From 2-02-FULL-66-14 sp037443705 (lineage in GTDB: Bacteria; Pseudomonadota; Gammaproteobacteria; Burkholderiales; SG8-39): 64,000 bases of DNA. The position numbers and the translations under genes were made by a program. Shown in pieces: positions 49,884 to 58,694 of this stretch. Each line of letters starts with the position of its first letter. Within the stretch, counting starts at the first letter, position 1. The DNA lies in NCBI GenBank assembly GCA_037443705.1, contig JBBINV010000009.1, forward strand, positions 10,963 to 74,962, given 5' to 3'. The notes under the pieces are model-generated. The model ran no database searches, was not told the DNA's origin, and worked only from the letters and a program-made list of their open reading frames with translations.

Positions 49884-51023
49884 TCAATACGATTTCGGAA
49901 GCCCGAGCGCGCGCTCGGCGATGTAGCACAGGATCATCTGCGGGCTCACCGGCGCGATCCGGCCCACGAGCGATTCCCTGAGGTAGCGCTCGACGTGGTA
50001 CTCCTTCGCGTAGCCGAAGCCGCCGTGCGTCATCACCGCCTGCTGGCAGGCATCGAACGCCGCCTCGGCCGCGAGGTACTTGGCCGCGTTCGCCTCCGCG
50101 CCGCAGGGCTTGTCGCGATCGTAGAGCCAGGCGGCCTTGAACACCATGAGGTTGGCCGCCTCGAGCGCCATCCAGTTCGCGGCAAGCGGATGCTGAATGC
50201 CCTGGTTCCGGCCGATCGGGCGGTCGAACACGACACGCTCCCGGGCGTACTTCGCGGCGCGCGCGAGCGCGCAGCGCCCCAGCCCCACCGACTCGGCGGC
50301 GATCAGGATGCGCTCCGGATTCATGCCGTGCAGGATGCACTCGAAGCCCCTGCCTTCCTCGCCGATGCGGTCGGCCTCCGGCACCGGCAGTCCGTCGAAG
50401 AACACCTGGTTCGAGTCGACCGCGTGCCGGCCCATCTTCTCGATCTCGCGCACCTCGATGTAGCGCCGGTCGAAGTCGGTGTAAAAGAGCGTCAGCCCGG
50501 CCTCGGCGCGCGCGAGCAGCAGCACTTTCTCCGCGACCTGCGCGGTGGAGATCCACACCTTTTGCCCGGAGACGACGTAGGTGTCGCCGCGCTTCTCGGC
50601 CTTCACCTTTATCTTTCTCGTATTGAGGCCGGTGTCCGGCTCGGTGACGGCGAAGCAGGCGCGCTCCCTTCCCGCGATCAGCGGCGGAAGCATTCTTTGT
50701 TTCTGACTCTCGCTTCCGAAGACCACGACCGGATTCAGGCCGAAGATGTTCATGTGAACGGCAGACGCCCCGGAAAAGCCCGCGCCCGACTCGGCGATCG
50801 CCTGCATCATCACCGCGGCCTCGCTGATGCCCAGGCCGGCGCCGCCGTAGCGCTCGGGCATCGCGATCCCGAGCCAGCCGTCGCGCGCGAGCGCCTGGTG
50901 GAGCTCCGCCGGGAAGCCGCCTTCCCTGTCCTTCTTCAGCCAGTAGTCGTCGCCGAAGCGTTCGCAGAGCCTGGCGACGGCCTCACGGATGCGCTCCTGC
51001 TCGGGGGTGAACGCGAAGTCCAT
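49884..51023 (-). CDS. Acyl-CoA dehydrogenase
   Basis: FAD enzyme of 379 residues that oxidises an acyl-CoA to the 2,3-enoyl-CoA. Seen: FAFTPEQERIREAVARLCER, GLGISEAAVMMQAIAESGAG, CFAVTEPDTGLNTRKIKVKA (FAD and substrate tract), VVSGQKVWISTAQVAEK, and MTHGGFGYAKEYHVERYLRE. Where medium-chain enzymes have EGTSE with the catalytic Glu, this protein has APVSPQ, so the base is elsewhere or the chemistry differs. That variant is common in dehydrogenases next to CaiB genes. The ATG overlaps the CaiB stop by one base. Confidence 0.9.
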   Translation of the reverse strand: MDFAFTPEQERIREAVARLCERFGDDYWLKKDREGGFPAELHQALARDGWLGIAMPERYGGAGLGISEAAVMMQAIAESGAGFSGASAVHMNIFGLNPVVVFGSESQKQRMLPPLIAGRERACFAVTEPDTGLNTRKIKVKAEKRGDTYVVSGQKVWISTAQVAEKVLLLARAEAGLTLFYTDFDRRYIEVREIEKMGRHAVDSNQVFFDGLPVPEADRIGEEGRGFECILHGMNPERILIAAESVGLGRCALARAAKYARERVVFDRPIGRNQGIQHPLAANWMALEAANLMVFKAAWLYDRDKPCGAEANAAKYLAAEAAFDACQQAVMTHGGFGYAKEYHVERYLRESLVGRIAPVSPQMILCYIAERALGLPKSY

Positions 51024-52174
51024 CAGTTCGCCACCGCGCCGCAGCGAACGAGATCCGAGATCCCGGCGTCGTCGAAGCCGAGCTCGACCAGGATCTCGCG
51101 CGTGTGCTCGCCCCGGGCCGGCGCCCCGCGGCGGATGCAGCTGCCGGGGCGGCCCTCGGCGTGCACCGGAAAGCGCGCGAAGCGCTCGCGGCCGGCCGCG
51201 GCCACGTCCGCGCGCGCGCGGATCTGCTCGAGCTCCGCCGCCTGCGCCGGCGTGAGGCACAGATCCACGGGCACGTCATTTGCCTCGAGCAGCCGCACCC
51301 ACTCCTGCGCGCTTTTCCCGCGAATCACTTCCGCGAGGCGCGCGGAAAGCGCGTCGCCGTTCGCGCGCCGGAGCGCGTCCGTCGCATACGTCTCCCCGGC
51401 GAGATCGGAGGCGAAGCCCGCCACGCAGCGTACGAACTTCTCCCAGAAGTGCTGCTCGAGGATCCCGAGCGTGATGCGGGCGCCGTCGGCGGTCTCGAAG
51501 ACGTCGTTCACCGGGAAGATGTGCGCGCGCGGGTCCACGCCCGGGTCCAGGCCGTGGCGCATCGCCGCCCAGAAGAACGCCGCCTCGAAAAGAGAGAGAT
51601 CCACCGCGGTTCCGCGGCCCGTCCGTTCCCTTTCGTACAGTCCGGCCAGCACCGCGATCGCCGCGAACGATCCGCCTCCCATGTCGGCGATCGGGAGCGA
51701 CGAGCGCACCGGCGGCCTGAGCCACTGGCCGGGGAACGCGAGCCCGCCTGCGGCGGCCACGTAGTTCACGTCGTGCCCCGGCCGCTCGCGCCACGGCCCG
51801 GTCTGGCCGTAGCCCGAGATCGAGCAGCACACGAGCGCGCCGTTGTAGGCGCGCAGCGTCTCGGCGTCGATCCCGAGGCGCTTCGCCACGCCCGGCCGAA
51901 AGCCCTCGATCACGACGTCGGACTGCCGGGAGAGTTTTTCCACTATCGACCGGGAGGAAGGGTTCTTGAGATCCAGGGCAAGGCTCCTCTTGTTCCGGTT
52001 CTCGTTCCGGAACTGCACCGGAATGTACGTGCGCCCCGGGTCGCCGCCGATCGCCTCGACCTTGATCACGTCCGCGCCCAGGTCGGCGAGGATCGCAGAG
52101 CAGAAAGGCCCGGGCACGAACATCGAGAAGTCCACGACGCGGACGCCGGCGAGCGGCTGCCAGGGCTCACGCAT
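51023..52174 (-). CDS. CaiB/BaiF-family CoA transferase, intact
   Basis: Class III CoA transferase of 383 residues that moves CoA between carboxylic acids through an enzyme aspartyl anhydride. Seen: GVRVVDFSMFVPGPFCSAIL, ADLGADVIKVEAIGGDPGRT, RNKRSLALDLKNPSSR, CSISGYGQTGPWRERPG, and the catalytic Asp region PIADMGGGSFAAIAV. The tract GRGTAVDLSLFEAAFFWAAM corresponds to the place where the second copy at 47984 has its TGA. Donor and acceptor unknown. It overlaps the cupin gene by 8 bases. Confidence 0.92.
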   Translation of the reverse strand: MREPWQPLAGVRVVDFSMFVPGPFCSAILADLGADVIKVEAIGGDPGRTYIPVQFRNENRNKRSLALDLKNPSSRSIVEKLSRQSDVVIEGFRPGVAKRLGIDAETLRAYNGALVCCSISGYGQTGPWRERPGHDVNYVAAAGGLAFPGQWLRPPVRSSLPIADMGGGSFAAIAVLAGLYERERTGRGTAVDLSLFEAAFFWAAMRHGLDPGVDPRAHIFPVNDVFETADGARITLGILEQHFWEKFVRCVAGFASDLAGETYATDALRRANGDALSARLAEVIRGKSAQEWVRLLEANDVPVDLCLTPAQAAELEQIRARADVAAAGRERFARFPVHAEGRPGSCIRRGAPARGEHTREILVELGFDDAGISDLVRCGAVAN

Positions 52175-52529
52175 GCTTTTCGAGATAAGGGGGTGAATAG
52201 ACGACGAGAACGCGTGCGAAGGGGCTGGTAACCCGGAACGAATGCGTCGCGTTGGCCGGGAAGAAGCACGCCTCGCCGGGCTTCATCTCGAATTCCTCTC
52301 CGCCCACCTCGACGTGCGCTTCGCCCTCGAGGAGATAACAGACCTGCTCGATTCCCGGATGCGAGTGCGGGATCGCCCCCTTGCCGCGCTCGATCTCGCC
52401 GACGAGCACCTCCACCTGCTTCGCTCCCACGGTCTCCGGCCCGATCAGGCGGAAGTTCCTCGTCCCGGTGTGGCGGGCGGGCGAATATGGCGCGACGTCG
52501 GACTGGCGGACGAGAAATCGCGGCTTCAT
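52167..52529 (-). CDS. Cupin-domain protein
   Basis: A 120-residue single-domain cupin. Metal-binding motif 1 is PHSHPGIEQVCYLLEGEAHV (two His and a Glu); motif 2 is PGEACFFPANATHSFRV. It could bind a metal and act as a small dioxygenase, isomerase or sensor. It overlaps both the CoA transferase and the dehydrogenase genes, so it belongs to the catabolic unit. ATG at 52529. Confidence 0.88.
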   Translation of the reverse strand: MKPRFLVRQSDVAPYSPARHTGTRNFRLIGPETVGAKQVEVLVGEIERGKGAIPHSHPGIEQVCYLLEGEAHVEVGGEEFEMKPGEACFFPANATHSFRVTSPFARVLVVYSPPYLEKHA

Positions 52530-53227
52530 GCGGGCGGGTCGATCCAGTTGTACAAGTCTAGCCCTCCGTCGACCACGACCGAAGCCCCTGTCACGTAGCC
52601 GCCGAAACGCTCGGAGAGCACCGCTACCGCCATCGACGCGATGTCGGCCGGCGTGCCGAGCCGCTGCAGCGCGATCTTCTTCTCGAGCCCCGGGCTGCCC
52701 GCGAAGCCCGCCCCCGGAACCGCGCCCGGCACGATCGCGTTGACCCGGATGCCGCAGGGCCCGAGCGCGCGCGCGAGCTCCTTCATCACCATGGTCTGCC
52801 CCGCCTTCGATGCGCTGTAGTGCGGGAGGTTGCGCGGCGTGCTGGCATGCAGCGACGTCACGAACAGCATCCGGCCGCGAATGCCCTGCTCTCGCATGTG
52901 CTGCCCGATCGCCTGGCCAAGCAGAAAACCCGCGTTCAGGTTCACTTCGAGCATCTCGCGCCACTCGGCTTCGGTCACCGCGAGCGCGGTCCGGGCTTCC
53001 CGCCGCCGCGGGCTCGCGCTGTGAACGAAGATCGAGACGGTCCGAAGGGTCTGGATGGCATGGTGGGCGAGGCTTTCGGCCGCCCCGGGGCGGGACAGGT
53101 CGAATTCGCGGTCAACCCCCAGGACCCGCGCCCCCTCGCCCTCGATCGCGCGCGCGATGGCCTGCCCGATGCCCTGCGCGGCGCCGGTGACCAGAGCGGT
53201 TTCGCCCTCAAGCAGCCTGGAAGCCAT
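52526..53227 (-). CDS. Short-chain dehydrogenase/reductase
   Basis: Classical SDR of 233 residues: cofactor motif TGAAQGIG at about 14-21, Asn in LEVNLNAGF, active site SLHASTPRNLPHYSASKAGQ (Ser, Tyr, Lys all present) and IRVNAIVPGAV. It would oxidise a hydroxyacyl or alcohol intermediate with NAD(P). The start lies 20 bases inside the end of the RND pump gene, and its stop overlaps the cupin start. Confidence 0.92.
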   Translation of the reverse strand: MASRLLEGETALVTGAAQGIGQAIARAIEGEGARVLGVDREFDLSRPGAAESLAHHAIQTLRTVSIFVHSASPRRREARTALAVTEAEWREMLEVNLNAGFLLGQAIGQHMREQGIRGRMLFVTSLHASTPRNLPHYSASKAGQTMVMKELARALGPCGIRVNAIVPGAVPGAGFAGSPGLEKKIALQRLGTPADIASMAVAVLSERFGGYVTGASVVVDGGLDLYNWIDPPA

Positions 53228-56200
53228 GGCGCGCCTCCTTTGCCCGCGTGCCGCGCACGAGCAGCACGTAGGCCGTGGGAATCACGAACAGCGTCAAGAG
53301 CGTCCCCGCCAGCAGTCCTCCCACGATCACCCAGCCGATCGCCTGGCGCGCCTCCGCTCCCGCGCCGGTCGCTGCCGCGAGCGGCCCCGCGCCGAGCACC
53401 ATGGCACCGGTGGTCATCAGGATCGGGCGAAGCCGCAGCGTCGCCGCCTCCACGACGGCCTCGACTCTCTCCATCCCGCGAGCGCGCAGCTGGTTGGCGA
53501 ACTCCACGATGAGTATCCCGTGCTTGGTGATCAGCCCGATCAGCATCACCAGCCCGATCTGGGAGTACACGTTGAGCGTTCCGCCCGAGAGCCGCACCGC
53601 CGCGAGCGCGCCGGTCATCGCGAGCGGCACCGTGAGCATGATGACCAGGGGCGAGAGGAAGCTCTCGAACTGCGCCGCGAGCACGAGATAGATGAACGCG
53701 AGCGCCAGAAGGAACGTAACCCAGAGCGTGGCGCCCGACTCGCGGAACTCGCGCGATACGCCGTCGAGCTCGGTGCGCGCCGACTTGTCCAGCAGCTCGC
53801 GGGAGGCGGTCTCGAGGAACTCGAGCGCTTCGCTGAGGGTGTAGCCGGGAGCGACGTTCGCCGACAGGATCGCCGCGCGAAGGCGATTGAAGTGGTTGAG
53901 CTCCTTCGGGCCGACCGTTTCCCGCACCCGGACGAGGTTCGAGAGCTGCACGAGGCGCCCGTCCCTCGCCCGCACGAAGATCGCGGTGAGGTCGGCGGGC
54001 GTCTCGCGGTCTCCGGCCTCGAGCTGCACGATCACGTCGTACTGCTTGCCCTCGCGCTTGAAACGCGTCACCTGCCGCCCGCCGAGCAGCGTCTCCAGGG
54101 TCCGGCCGATCGTCTCGACGTCGATGCCGAGCACGGCGGCCTTCTCGCGGTCTATTTCGACCGAGAGCTGCGGCTTGTTCAGGCGCAGGTCCACGTCCGG
54201 ATTCGCGATCGCCTTCGATTCGCGCGCCTTCGCGAGCAGCGCGTTCGTCATGCGCTCGAGATCCTCGTAGGAGTTCGCCTGGATCACGAACTGGACCGGC
54301 GGGTTGCGGAAGCTCTGGCCGAGCGAGGGCGGGTTCACCGGGAACGCGAGCACGCCGGGCAGCATTCCGAACATCCGCGGTCCGAGCTCGGCCGTCACGG
54401 CCTGGGTCTTGCGGCCGCGCTCTTCCCAGGGCGCGAGCTGGCTGAACGCGATGCCGAGGTTCACCGGGTTGGGACGCTCCAGGCCCGGCGCCACCACGGT
54501 GAAATAGGAGCGGATCTCGGGAACCTTCGAGAACATGTCCTCGATCCGGCGCATGTAGGCGTCGGTGTAATCGAGCGAGGCGCCCTCGGGCGCGATCACG
54601 AGCGAGATAAAGAAGCCGCGGTCCTCGAGCGGCGAGAGCTCGGACTTGAGCGACCTGTAGAGCCCGAACACGATTCCGAAGGTGAGGACGAAGAGCGTCA
54701 CGACGATCCATTTCCGCCCGAGCGCACTCCGCAGGGTCCTCCGGTAACCGCCGGTCATGCCGTGGAACAAGCGCTCCATGGCGAGGTACAGGCCGCCGTG
54801 CTTCTCGTGCTCCTTGAGGATGCGCGAGCACATCATGGGCGTGAGCGTGAGCGCGACCACGCCCGAGACGATGACCGCCGCGGCGACGGTGAGCGCGAAC
54901 TCGGTGAACAGGCGACCGGTGTTGCCGGTCATGAAGCCGAGCGGCGCGAACACCGCGGCGAGCGTGAGCGACATCGCGACCACCGCGAACGCGATCTCGC
55001 GCGAGCCGTCGATCGAGGCGCGCATCGGGTCTTTTCCGAGCTCCACGTGGCGGTGGCAGTTCTCGAGCACGACGATCGCGTCGTCGACCACGAGGCCGAT
55101 CGCGAGCACCAGGCCGAGGAGCGTGAGCACGTTGACCGTGAAGCCCATCAGGTAAAGGAAGAAGAACGCGCCCACGAGCGACACCGGGATCGTGACGAAC
55201 GGAATGAGCGTGGAGCGGAACGAGCGCAGGAACACGAAGATCACCGCCACCACGAGCAGCACGGCTTCGGCCATCGTGCGGTACACCGACTCGATCGAGC
55301 GCTCGATGAAGATCGAGGAATCGAACGCCACCGCGATCTGCATGCCGGGCGGCAGCGTGCCCGAGAGGCGTGCGACCTCCGCCTTCACGGCCTGCGCGAC
55401 CGAGAGCGTGTTCGCGGTGGACTGCTTGACGACGCCGAGGCCCACCGCCGGGTTGCCGTTGACGCGCACGATGTTGCGCTCGTCGAGCGCGCCCACTTGC
55501 GCGTGGCCCACGTCCTTCAGCCGCACCGGGTAGCCGCGCGCCTCCGAGAGGATCATGTCGTCGAACTGGGCGCGGCTCCGGAGATCGGCTTCGGTCAGCA
55601 CGGTGAATTCGCGCTGGCGCGACTCGATCCGGCCCGAGGGGATCTCGACGTTCTGGCGCCTGAGCGCGCTCTCCACGTCCTGCGGCGTCAGACCGTAGGC
55701 CGCGAGCCGGTCCCGGTCGATCCAGAGTCGCATGGCGTAGCGGCGCTCGCCGCCGATGATGACGGAGGCCACGCCCGGGAGCGTCTTGAGGCGGTCCGCC
55801 ACGTAGCGGTCGGCGTAGTCGGAGACCTCGAGCGCGGCGTGCCGGGTGGACGAAAGGCGCAGCCAGATGATCGCCTGCGCGTCGGCCTCGATCTTCGAGA
55901 CCACCGACTCGTCGGCGGCCTCCGGAAGGCGGTCGCGCACGCGCGCCACGCGGTCGCGCACGTCGTTCGCCGCCGCGTCGACGTTCCTCTCGAGCACGAA
56001 CTCGATCGTGATCTGCGAGACCTCCTCGCGCGACACCGACTTGATCGTGCGCACGCCCTCGATCCCGGCGAGCGAGTCCTCGAGCGGCTGCGTGATCTGC
56101 GACTCGATCACCTGCGGGCTCGCGCCCTTGTACACGGTGCGCACCGAGACGACCGGAGTATCGATCTTCGGGTACTCCCGAACCGACAGGCGCTGGAACG

Positions 56201-56282
56201 AGATCACGCCGAGCAGCACGATCATCAGGCTCATGACCGTGGCAAGCACGGGGCGGCGGATGCAGAGCTCGGGGAGCTGCAC
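53208..56282 (-). CDS. RND efflux transporter, inner-membrane pump (HAE1-like)
   Basis: Pump of 1024 residues: LPELCIRRPVLATVMSLMIV (helix 1), REYPKIDTPVVSVRTVYKGA, LLGLVLAIGLVVDDAIVVLE with the proton-relay Asp pair in helix 4, FEYSQIGLVMLIGLITKHGI-like tract in helix 10 (seen as YSQIGLVMLIGLITKHG), and a C-terminal helix. It is the second RND pump of the window. It works with the adaptor 7 bases upstream; no outer-membrane channel is nearby. Being fused into the same transcription unit as CoA-ester enzymes is notable. Confidence 0.93.
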   Translation of the reverse strand: MQLPELCIRRPVLATVMSLMIVLLGVISFQRLSVREYPKIDTPVVSVRTVYKGASPQVIESQITQPLEDSLAGIEGVRTIKSVSREEVSQITIEFVLERNVDAAANDVRDRVARVRDRLPEAADESVVSKIEADAQAIIWLRLSSTRHAALEVSDYADRYVADRLKTLPGVASVIIGGERRYAMRLWIDRDRLAAYGLTPQDVESALRRQNVEIPSGRIESRQREFTVLTEADLRSRAQFDDMILSEARGYPVRLKDVGHAQVGALDERNIVRVNGNPAVGLGVVKQSTANTLSVAQAVKAEVARLSGTLPPGMQIAVAFDSSIFIERSIESVYRTMAEAVLLVVAVIFVFLRSFRSTLIPFVTIPVSLVGAFFFLYLMGFTVNVLTLLGLVLAIGLVVDDAIVVLENCHRHVELGKDPMRASIDGSREIAFAVVAMSLTLAAVFAPLGFMTGNTGRLFTEFALTVAAAVIVSGVVALTLTPMMCSRILKEHEKHGGLYLAMERLFHGMTGGYRRTLRSALGRKWIVVTLFVLTFGIVFGLYRSLKSELSPLEDRGFFISLVIAPEGASLDYTDAYMRRIEDMFSKVPEIRSYFTVVAPGLERPNPVNLGIAFSQLAPWEERGRKTQAVTAELGPRMFGMLPGVLAFPVNPPSLGQSFRNPPVQFVIQANSYEDLERMTNALLAKARESKAIANPDVDLRLNKPQLSVEIDREKAAVLGIDVETIGRTLETLLGGRQVTRFKREGKQYDVIVQLEAGDRETPADLTAIFVRARDGRLVQLSNLVRVRETVGPKELNHFNRLRAAILSANVAPGYTLSEALEFLETASRELLDKSARTELDGVSREFRESGATLWVTFLLALAFIYLVLAAQFESFLSPLVIMLTVPLAMTGALAAVRLSGGTLNVYSQIGLVMLIGLITKHGILIVEFANQLRARGMERVEAVVEAATLRLRPILMTTGAMVLGAGPLAAATGAGAEARQAIGWVIVGGLLAGTLLTLFVIPTAYVLLVRGTRAKEARHGFQAA

Positions 56283-56289
56283 CTGAGAC

Positions 56290-57342
56290 TCAGCCCTTCC
56301 GGTCCGGCACCGCCGCCGCGGGCTTCGCCGGCGAGTCGTCGATCACGACCACCGGCGATCCCGGCCCGACCTTCTGCACGCCTTCGGTGATCACGAGATC
56401 CCCGGCCGCGACGCCGCTCGCGATCTCGACCTCGCCGGGCCGCCGCAGCCCGGTGCGCACCTTCGCGAGCTGCGCCTTTCCGTCGGCGACACGGTAGACG
56501 AAGCTCTCCTGCCCGCGCGGCACGATCGCCGCTTCCGGCACCCAGACCGCTTTTTCGCGCACGCCGAGCTCCACGCGCACGCGCGCGAACATGCCGGGCC
56601 GGAGCCTGAGCTCGGGGTTGGCGACCCGCGCGCGCGCGAGCACCGTGCGCGTCTGCTCGTCCACCGCCGGCTCGATCGCGTAGATCGCCCCTTCGAAGCC
56701 CTGCCCGGCATAGGCGTCCACCGCGATGCGCACCACCTGCCCCGCGCGCACGCGCGCGAGGTAAACCTCGGGGACGCGGAAGTCCAGCTTGAGCTGGTCG
56801 ATCTTCTCCAGGCGCGCGATGTCGGTGCCCGCCGCGACGACCGCCCCGGCGCTCACCTGGCGCAGCCCCGCGACGCCGGCGAACGGCGCGCGCATCTCGG
56901 TCTTGGCGAGCTTCGCCTCGTCCTCGGCGAGCCTGGCGCGAGCGCGCGCCAGGCTCGTGCGCTGATCGTCGAGCGCCTGCTGGCTGATGAAGCCCTTCTG
57001 GTGCAGATCGACCGCGCGCTCGAGGCGCTGCTCGTCCCACCGGAGCTGCGCGCGGCTCGAGGCGACCACGGCGGCGAGCTCGGCCTGGTCGAGGCGCACC
57101 AGCACCGCGCCCTTGGCGACGCGCTGGCCCTCCTCGAAGCGGATTTCGGCCACGCGCCCCGCGATCTCCGGCCGTATCGTCACCGACTCGTCGGCACGCA
57201 GCGTGCCGACGGCGCTGGTCTCCTCGAGCGCGGGCGCGAGCTTCGCGGCTACCGCCTTGACGGGCGTCGCCGGCGGGGGCTTTTGCTGCGGGAATGCATG
57301 AAGCGGCGCGAGCACGGCCAGCGCCGCGAGAACGAATCGCAT
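56290..57342 (-). CDS. RND efflux membrane-fusion protein
   Basis: Periplasmic adaptor of 350 residues with a signal peptide (MRFVLAALAVLAPLHAFPQQ). Seen: VTIRPEIAGRVAEIRFEEGQ and MRAPFAGVAGLRQVSAGAVV as the two lipoyl halves, an alpha-hairpin between them (LFHQKGFISQQ-type helix tract LHQKGFISQQALDDQ). The barrel domain contains LRPGMFARVRVELGVREKAV. It pairs with the pump 7 bases downstream. Confidence 0.92.
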   Translation of the reverse strand: MRFVLAALAVLAPLHAFPQQKPPPATPVKAVAAKLAPALEETSAVGTLRADESVTIRPEIAGRVAEIRFEEGQRVAKGAVLVRLDQAELAAVVASSRAQLRWDEQRLERAVDLHQKGFISQQALDDQRTSLARARARLAEDEAKLAKTEMRAPFAGVAGLRQVSAGAVVAAGTDIARLEKIDQLKLDFRVPEVYLARVRAGQVVRIAVDAYAGQGFEGAIYAIEPAVDEQTRTVLARARVANPELRLRPGMFARVRVELGVREKAVWVPEAAIVPRGQESFVYRVADGKAQLAKVRTGLRRPGEVEIASGVAAGDLVITEGVQKVGPGSPVVVIDDSPAKPAAAVPDRKG

Positions 57343-57359
57343 TCCCGCAGTTTACTCGA

Positions 57360-57752
57360 TCAGAGAAACCAGGCCGGGTCGCGTGTAAGCGCCACGGACA
57401 CGATGTAGCCGACGGCGAGGAGCGCGAGGATGAAGCTCGCCGCGCGCAACGCCTTCGTCCGCCCGCGCCGCAGCGCCACGCTCCCGAGCACAATGTAGGC
57501 GATGAGCGCCAGCACCTTCGCGGTGACCCAGCCGTGCACGAACGGGTACTGCCCGATCCGCCACGTGAGCCAGAGCGCGCTCACAAGCAGCAGCGTGTCC
57601 ACGACGTGCGGCGCCACGCGCACGAAGCGCGCCTGGAGCAGCGGCGAGCCGCGCAGCATCAGGACTCCGCGCGCCATGAAGCCCGCGATGCTCGCCACGG
57701 CGCAGCCCACGTGCACGGACTTCGCGAACAGGTAGGCCGCGGCCGCGCTCAT
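57360..57752 (-). CDS. SirB2-family membrane protein
   Basis: A 130-residue protein with four membrane helices: FAKSVHVGCAVASIAGFMAR, APHVVDTLLLVSALWLTWRI, KVLALIAYIVLGSVALRRG and a last helix ending DPAWFL. The conserved His and the H-V-V-D-T tract are typical of SirB2. The family's role is unclear (the name comes from Salmonella invasion regulation). The start overlaps the upstream stop (ATGA); the adaptor gene follows 17 bases later. Confidence 0.85.
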   Translation of the reverse strand: MSAAAAYLFAKSVHVGCAVASIAGFMARGVLMLRGSPLLQARFVRVAPHVVDTLLLVSALWLTWRIGQYPFVHGWVTAKVLALIAYIVLGSVALRRGRTKALRAASFILALLAVGYIVSVALTRDPAWFL

Positions 57753-58213
57753 CGCTTCGCGCGTGCGCCCTTCTCCCTTTCGGGCTCCATGCCCTTTTCC
57801 CACGCCGCGCTGGGATCATCGAAGGGAAGGTAGACCTCGACCGCGCCCATGGCGGGAACCTTGAATTTGCGCTGGAGGGTTTTCTCCAGAAATTTCGCTT
57901 CAATCGCATACGTCCCTGCCGCGAGCTGCGCGTAGAGAAACGGCCCGTCCATCGTCGTAGCGAGGATCTCCTTCCCGCCCGCGTCGCGGATCGTCAGCGC
58001 CACGTCGGCGAGGTAGTTGCCGCCGCTTGGCACGAAGCTCGTGACGCGCACGTTGAACTGCGCGCGAAGCCCCGCCATCGCGGCGCGCTCGTCCTCGCCC
58101 ACGCCGCCGGAAACGAATTTCACGCCGCCTTTGTCCTGCACCGCGGGTTGGGCGGCGGCGCCGAGCGCGACCACCAGTCCTCCGAGAATTGCGAGGTGTC
58201 TGAGTACTTGCAT
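57749..58213 (-). CDS. Secreted protein of unknown function, first gene of the leftward unit
   Basis: A 154-residue protein with a signal peptide (QVLRHLAILGGLVVALGAAA). A small beta domain follows, like a carboxypeptidase-regulatory or Ig fold: GGNYLADVALTIRDAGGKEI, TTMDGPFLYAQLAAGTYAIE, KFKVPAMGAVEVYLPF. It ends with a very charged tail (EPEREKGARAKR). Periplasmic; no known activity. I chose the ATG at 58213 because the signal peptide begins there. An Fnr-type box lies 57 bases upstream. Confidence 0.75.
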   Translation of the reverse strand: MQVLRHLAILGGLVVALGAAAQPAVQDKGGVKFVSGGVGEDERAAMAGLRAQFNVRVTSFVPSGGNYLADVALTIRDAGGKEILATTMDGPFLYAQLAAGTYAIEAKFLEKTLQRKFKVPAMGAVEVYLPFDDPSAAWEKGMEPEREKGARAKR

Positions 58214-58269
58214 GGTTACCCCCGAATAACCGAATAACACCGAGTCTGACCCGCAGCGGACGAACCGGG

Positions 58270-58283
58270 TTGACCGTGGTCAA
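58270..58283. promoter_or_regulatory. Fnr-type box at the head of the long leftward unit
   Basis: TTGAC-CGTG-GTCAA, perfectly symmetric arms, 57 bases before the ATG at 58213. All genes from there to 47984 follow with gaps of at most 17 bases, so one site could govern about 10 kb. Confidence 0.6.
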
Positions 58284-58340
58284 TTCGACCGGGCAGCCGT
58301 CCCGAAGGTTCAGGATTGCAGCGCTGAATGAGCGGCTGGC

Positions 58341-58378
58341 TTGACAGTGAGATCGCCACGACCATAATGACCGTTATG
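58341..58378 (+). promoter_or_regulatory. Consensus sigma-70 promoter with palindromic operator at a TA operon
   Basis: A perfect -35 TTGACA (58341-58346), a 16-base spacer and CATAAT as -10 (58363-58368). The -10 is half of the inverted repeat CATAA-TGACCG-TTATG (58363-58378), which runs into the antitoxin start codon. Transcription should begin near 58375, so the mRNA would be leaderless or nearly so. Repression by the antitoxin binding the palindrome is the usual arrangement. Confidence 0.65.
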
Positions 58379-58681
58379 ATCAAGCAGACCAACGCAGTAG
58401 CCTTCCGGCAGAACCTCGGGGAGATGCTGAACCAGGTTCAGTACCGGCGCGACAGCATCGTCATCACCAAGGACGGACGGCCCGTCGCCGCCCTGATCGA
58501 CGCCAAGCTCTTCGAACGGATTCGGCGCATGCAGGAACGATTCGACGAGCTTTCGGCGCGGATGGCTGCGGCGTACGCAAGCGTTCCCGAGGAAGAAGGG
58601 GTGGCCGAGATCAAGCGCGTCACCGCCCAGGTGCGGGCCGAGATGAAGGCCGAGCGTCGCAAGAAAAAAAAGAAGGCCTGA
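58376..58681 (+). CDS. Type II antitoxin, Phd/YefM-like
   Basis: A 101-residue protein: IKQTNAVAFRQNLGEMLNQV, then RRDSIVITKDGRPVAALIDA, a Phd/YefM DNA-binding domain. A helical tail follows, ending in a Lys-rich stretch (AERRKKKKKA). It neutralises the toxin of the next gene and represses the operon through the overlapping palindrome. I prefer the ATG at 58376 (the family starts MIKxNAVxFRQNL); an ATG at 58367 is in frame. The PIN gene begins 4-13 bases after its stop. Confidence 0.85.
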   Translation: MIKQTNAVAFRQNLGEMLNQVQYRRDSIVITKDGRPVAALIDAKLFERIRRMQERFDELSARMAAAYASVPEEEGVAEIKRVTAQVRAEMKAERRKKKKKA

Positions 58682-58694
58682 CGCCTTGCCCACC

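Noticed and set aside
38071..57342. Complete tripartite efflux systems
   Set aside because: Two adaptor-pump pairs are present but no outer-membrane channel gene is in the window, so completeness cannot be claimed.
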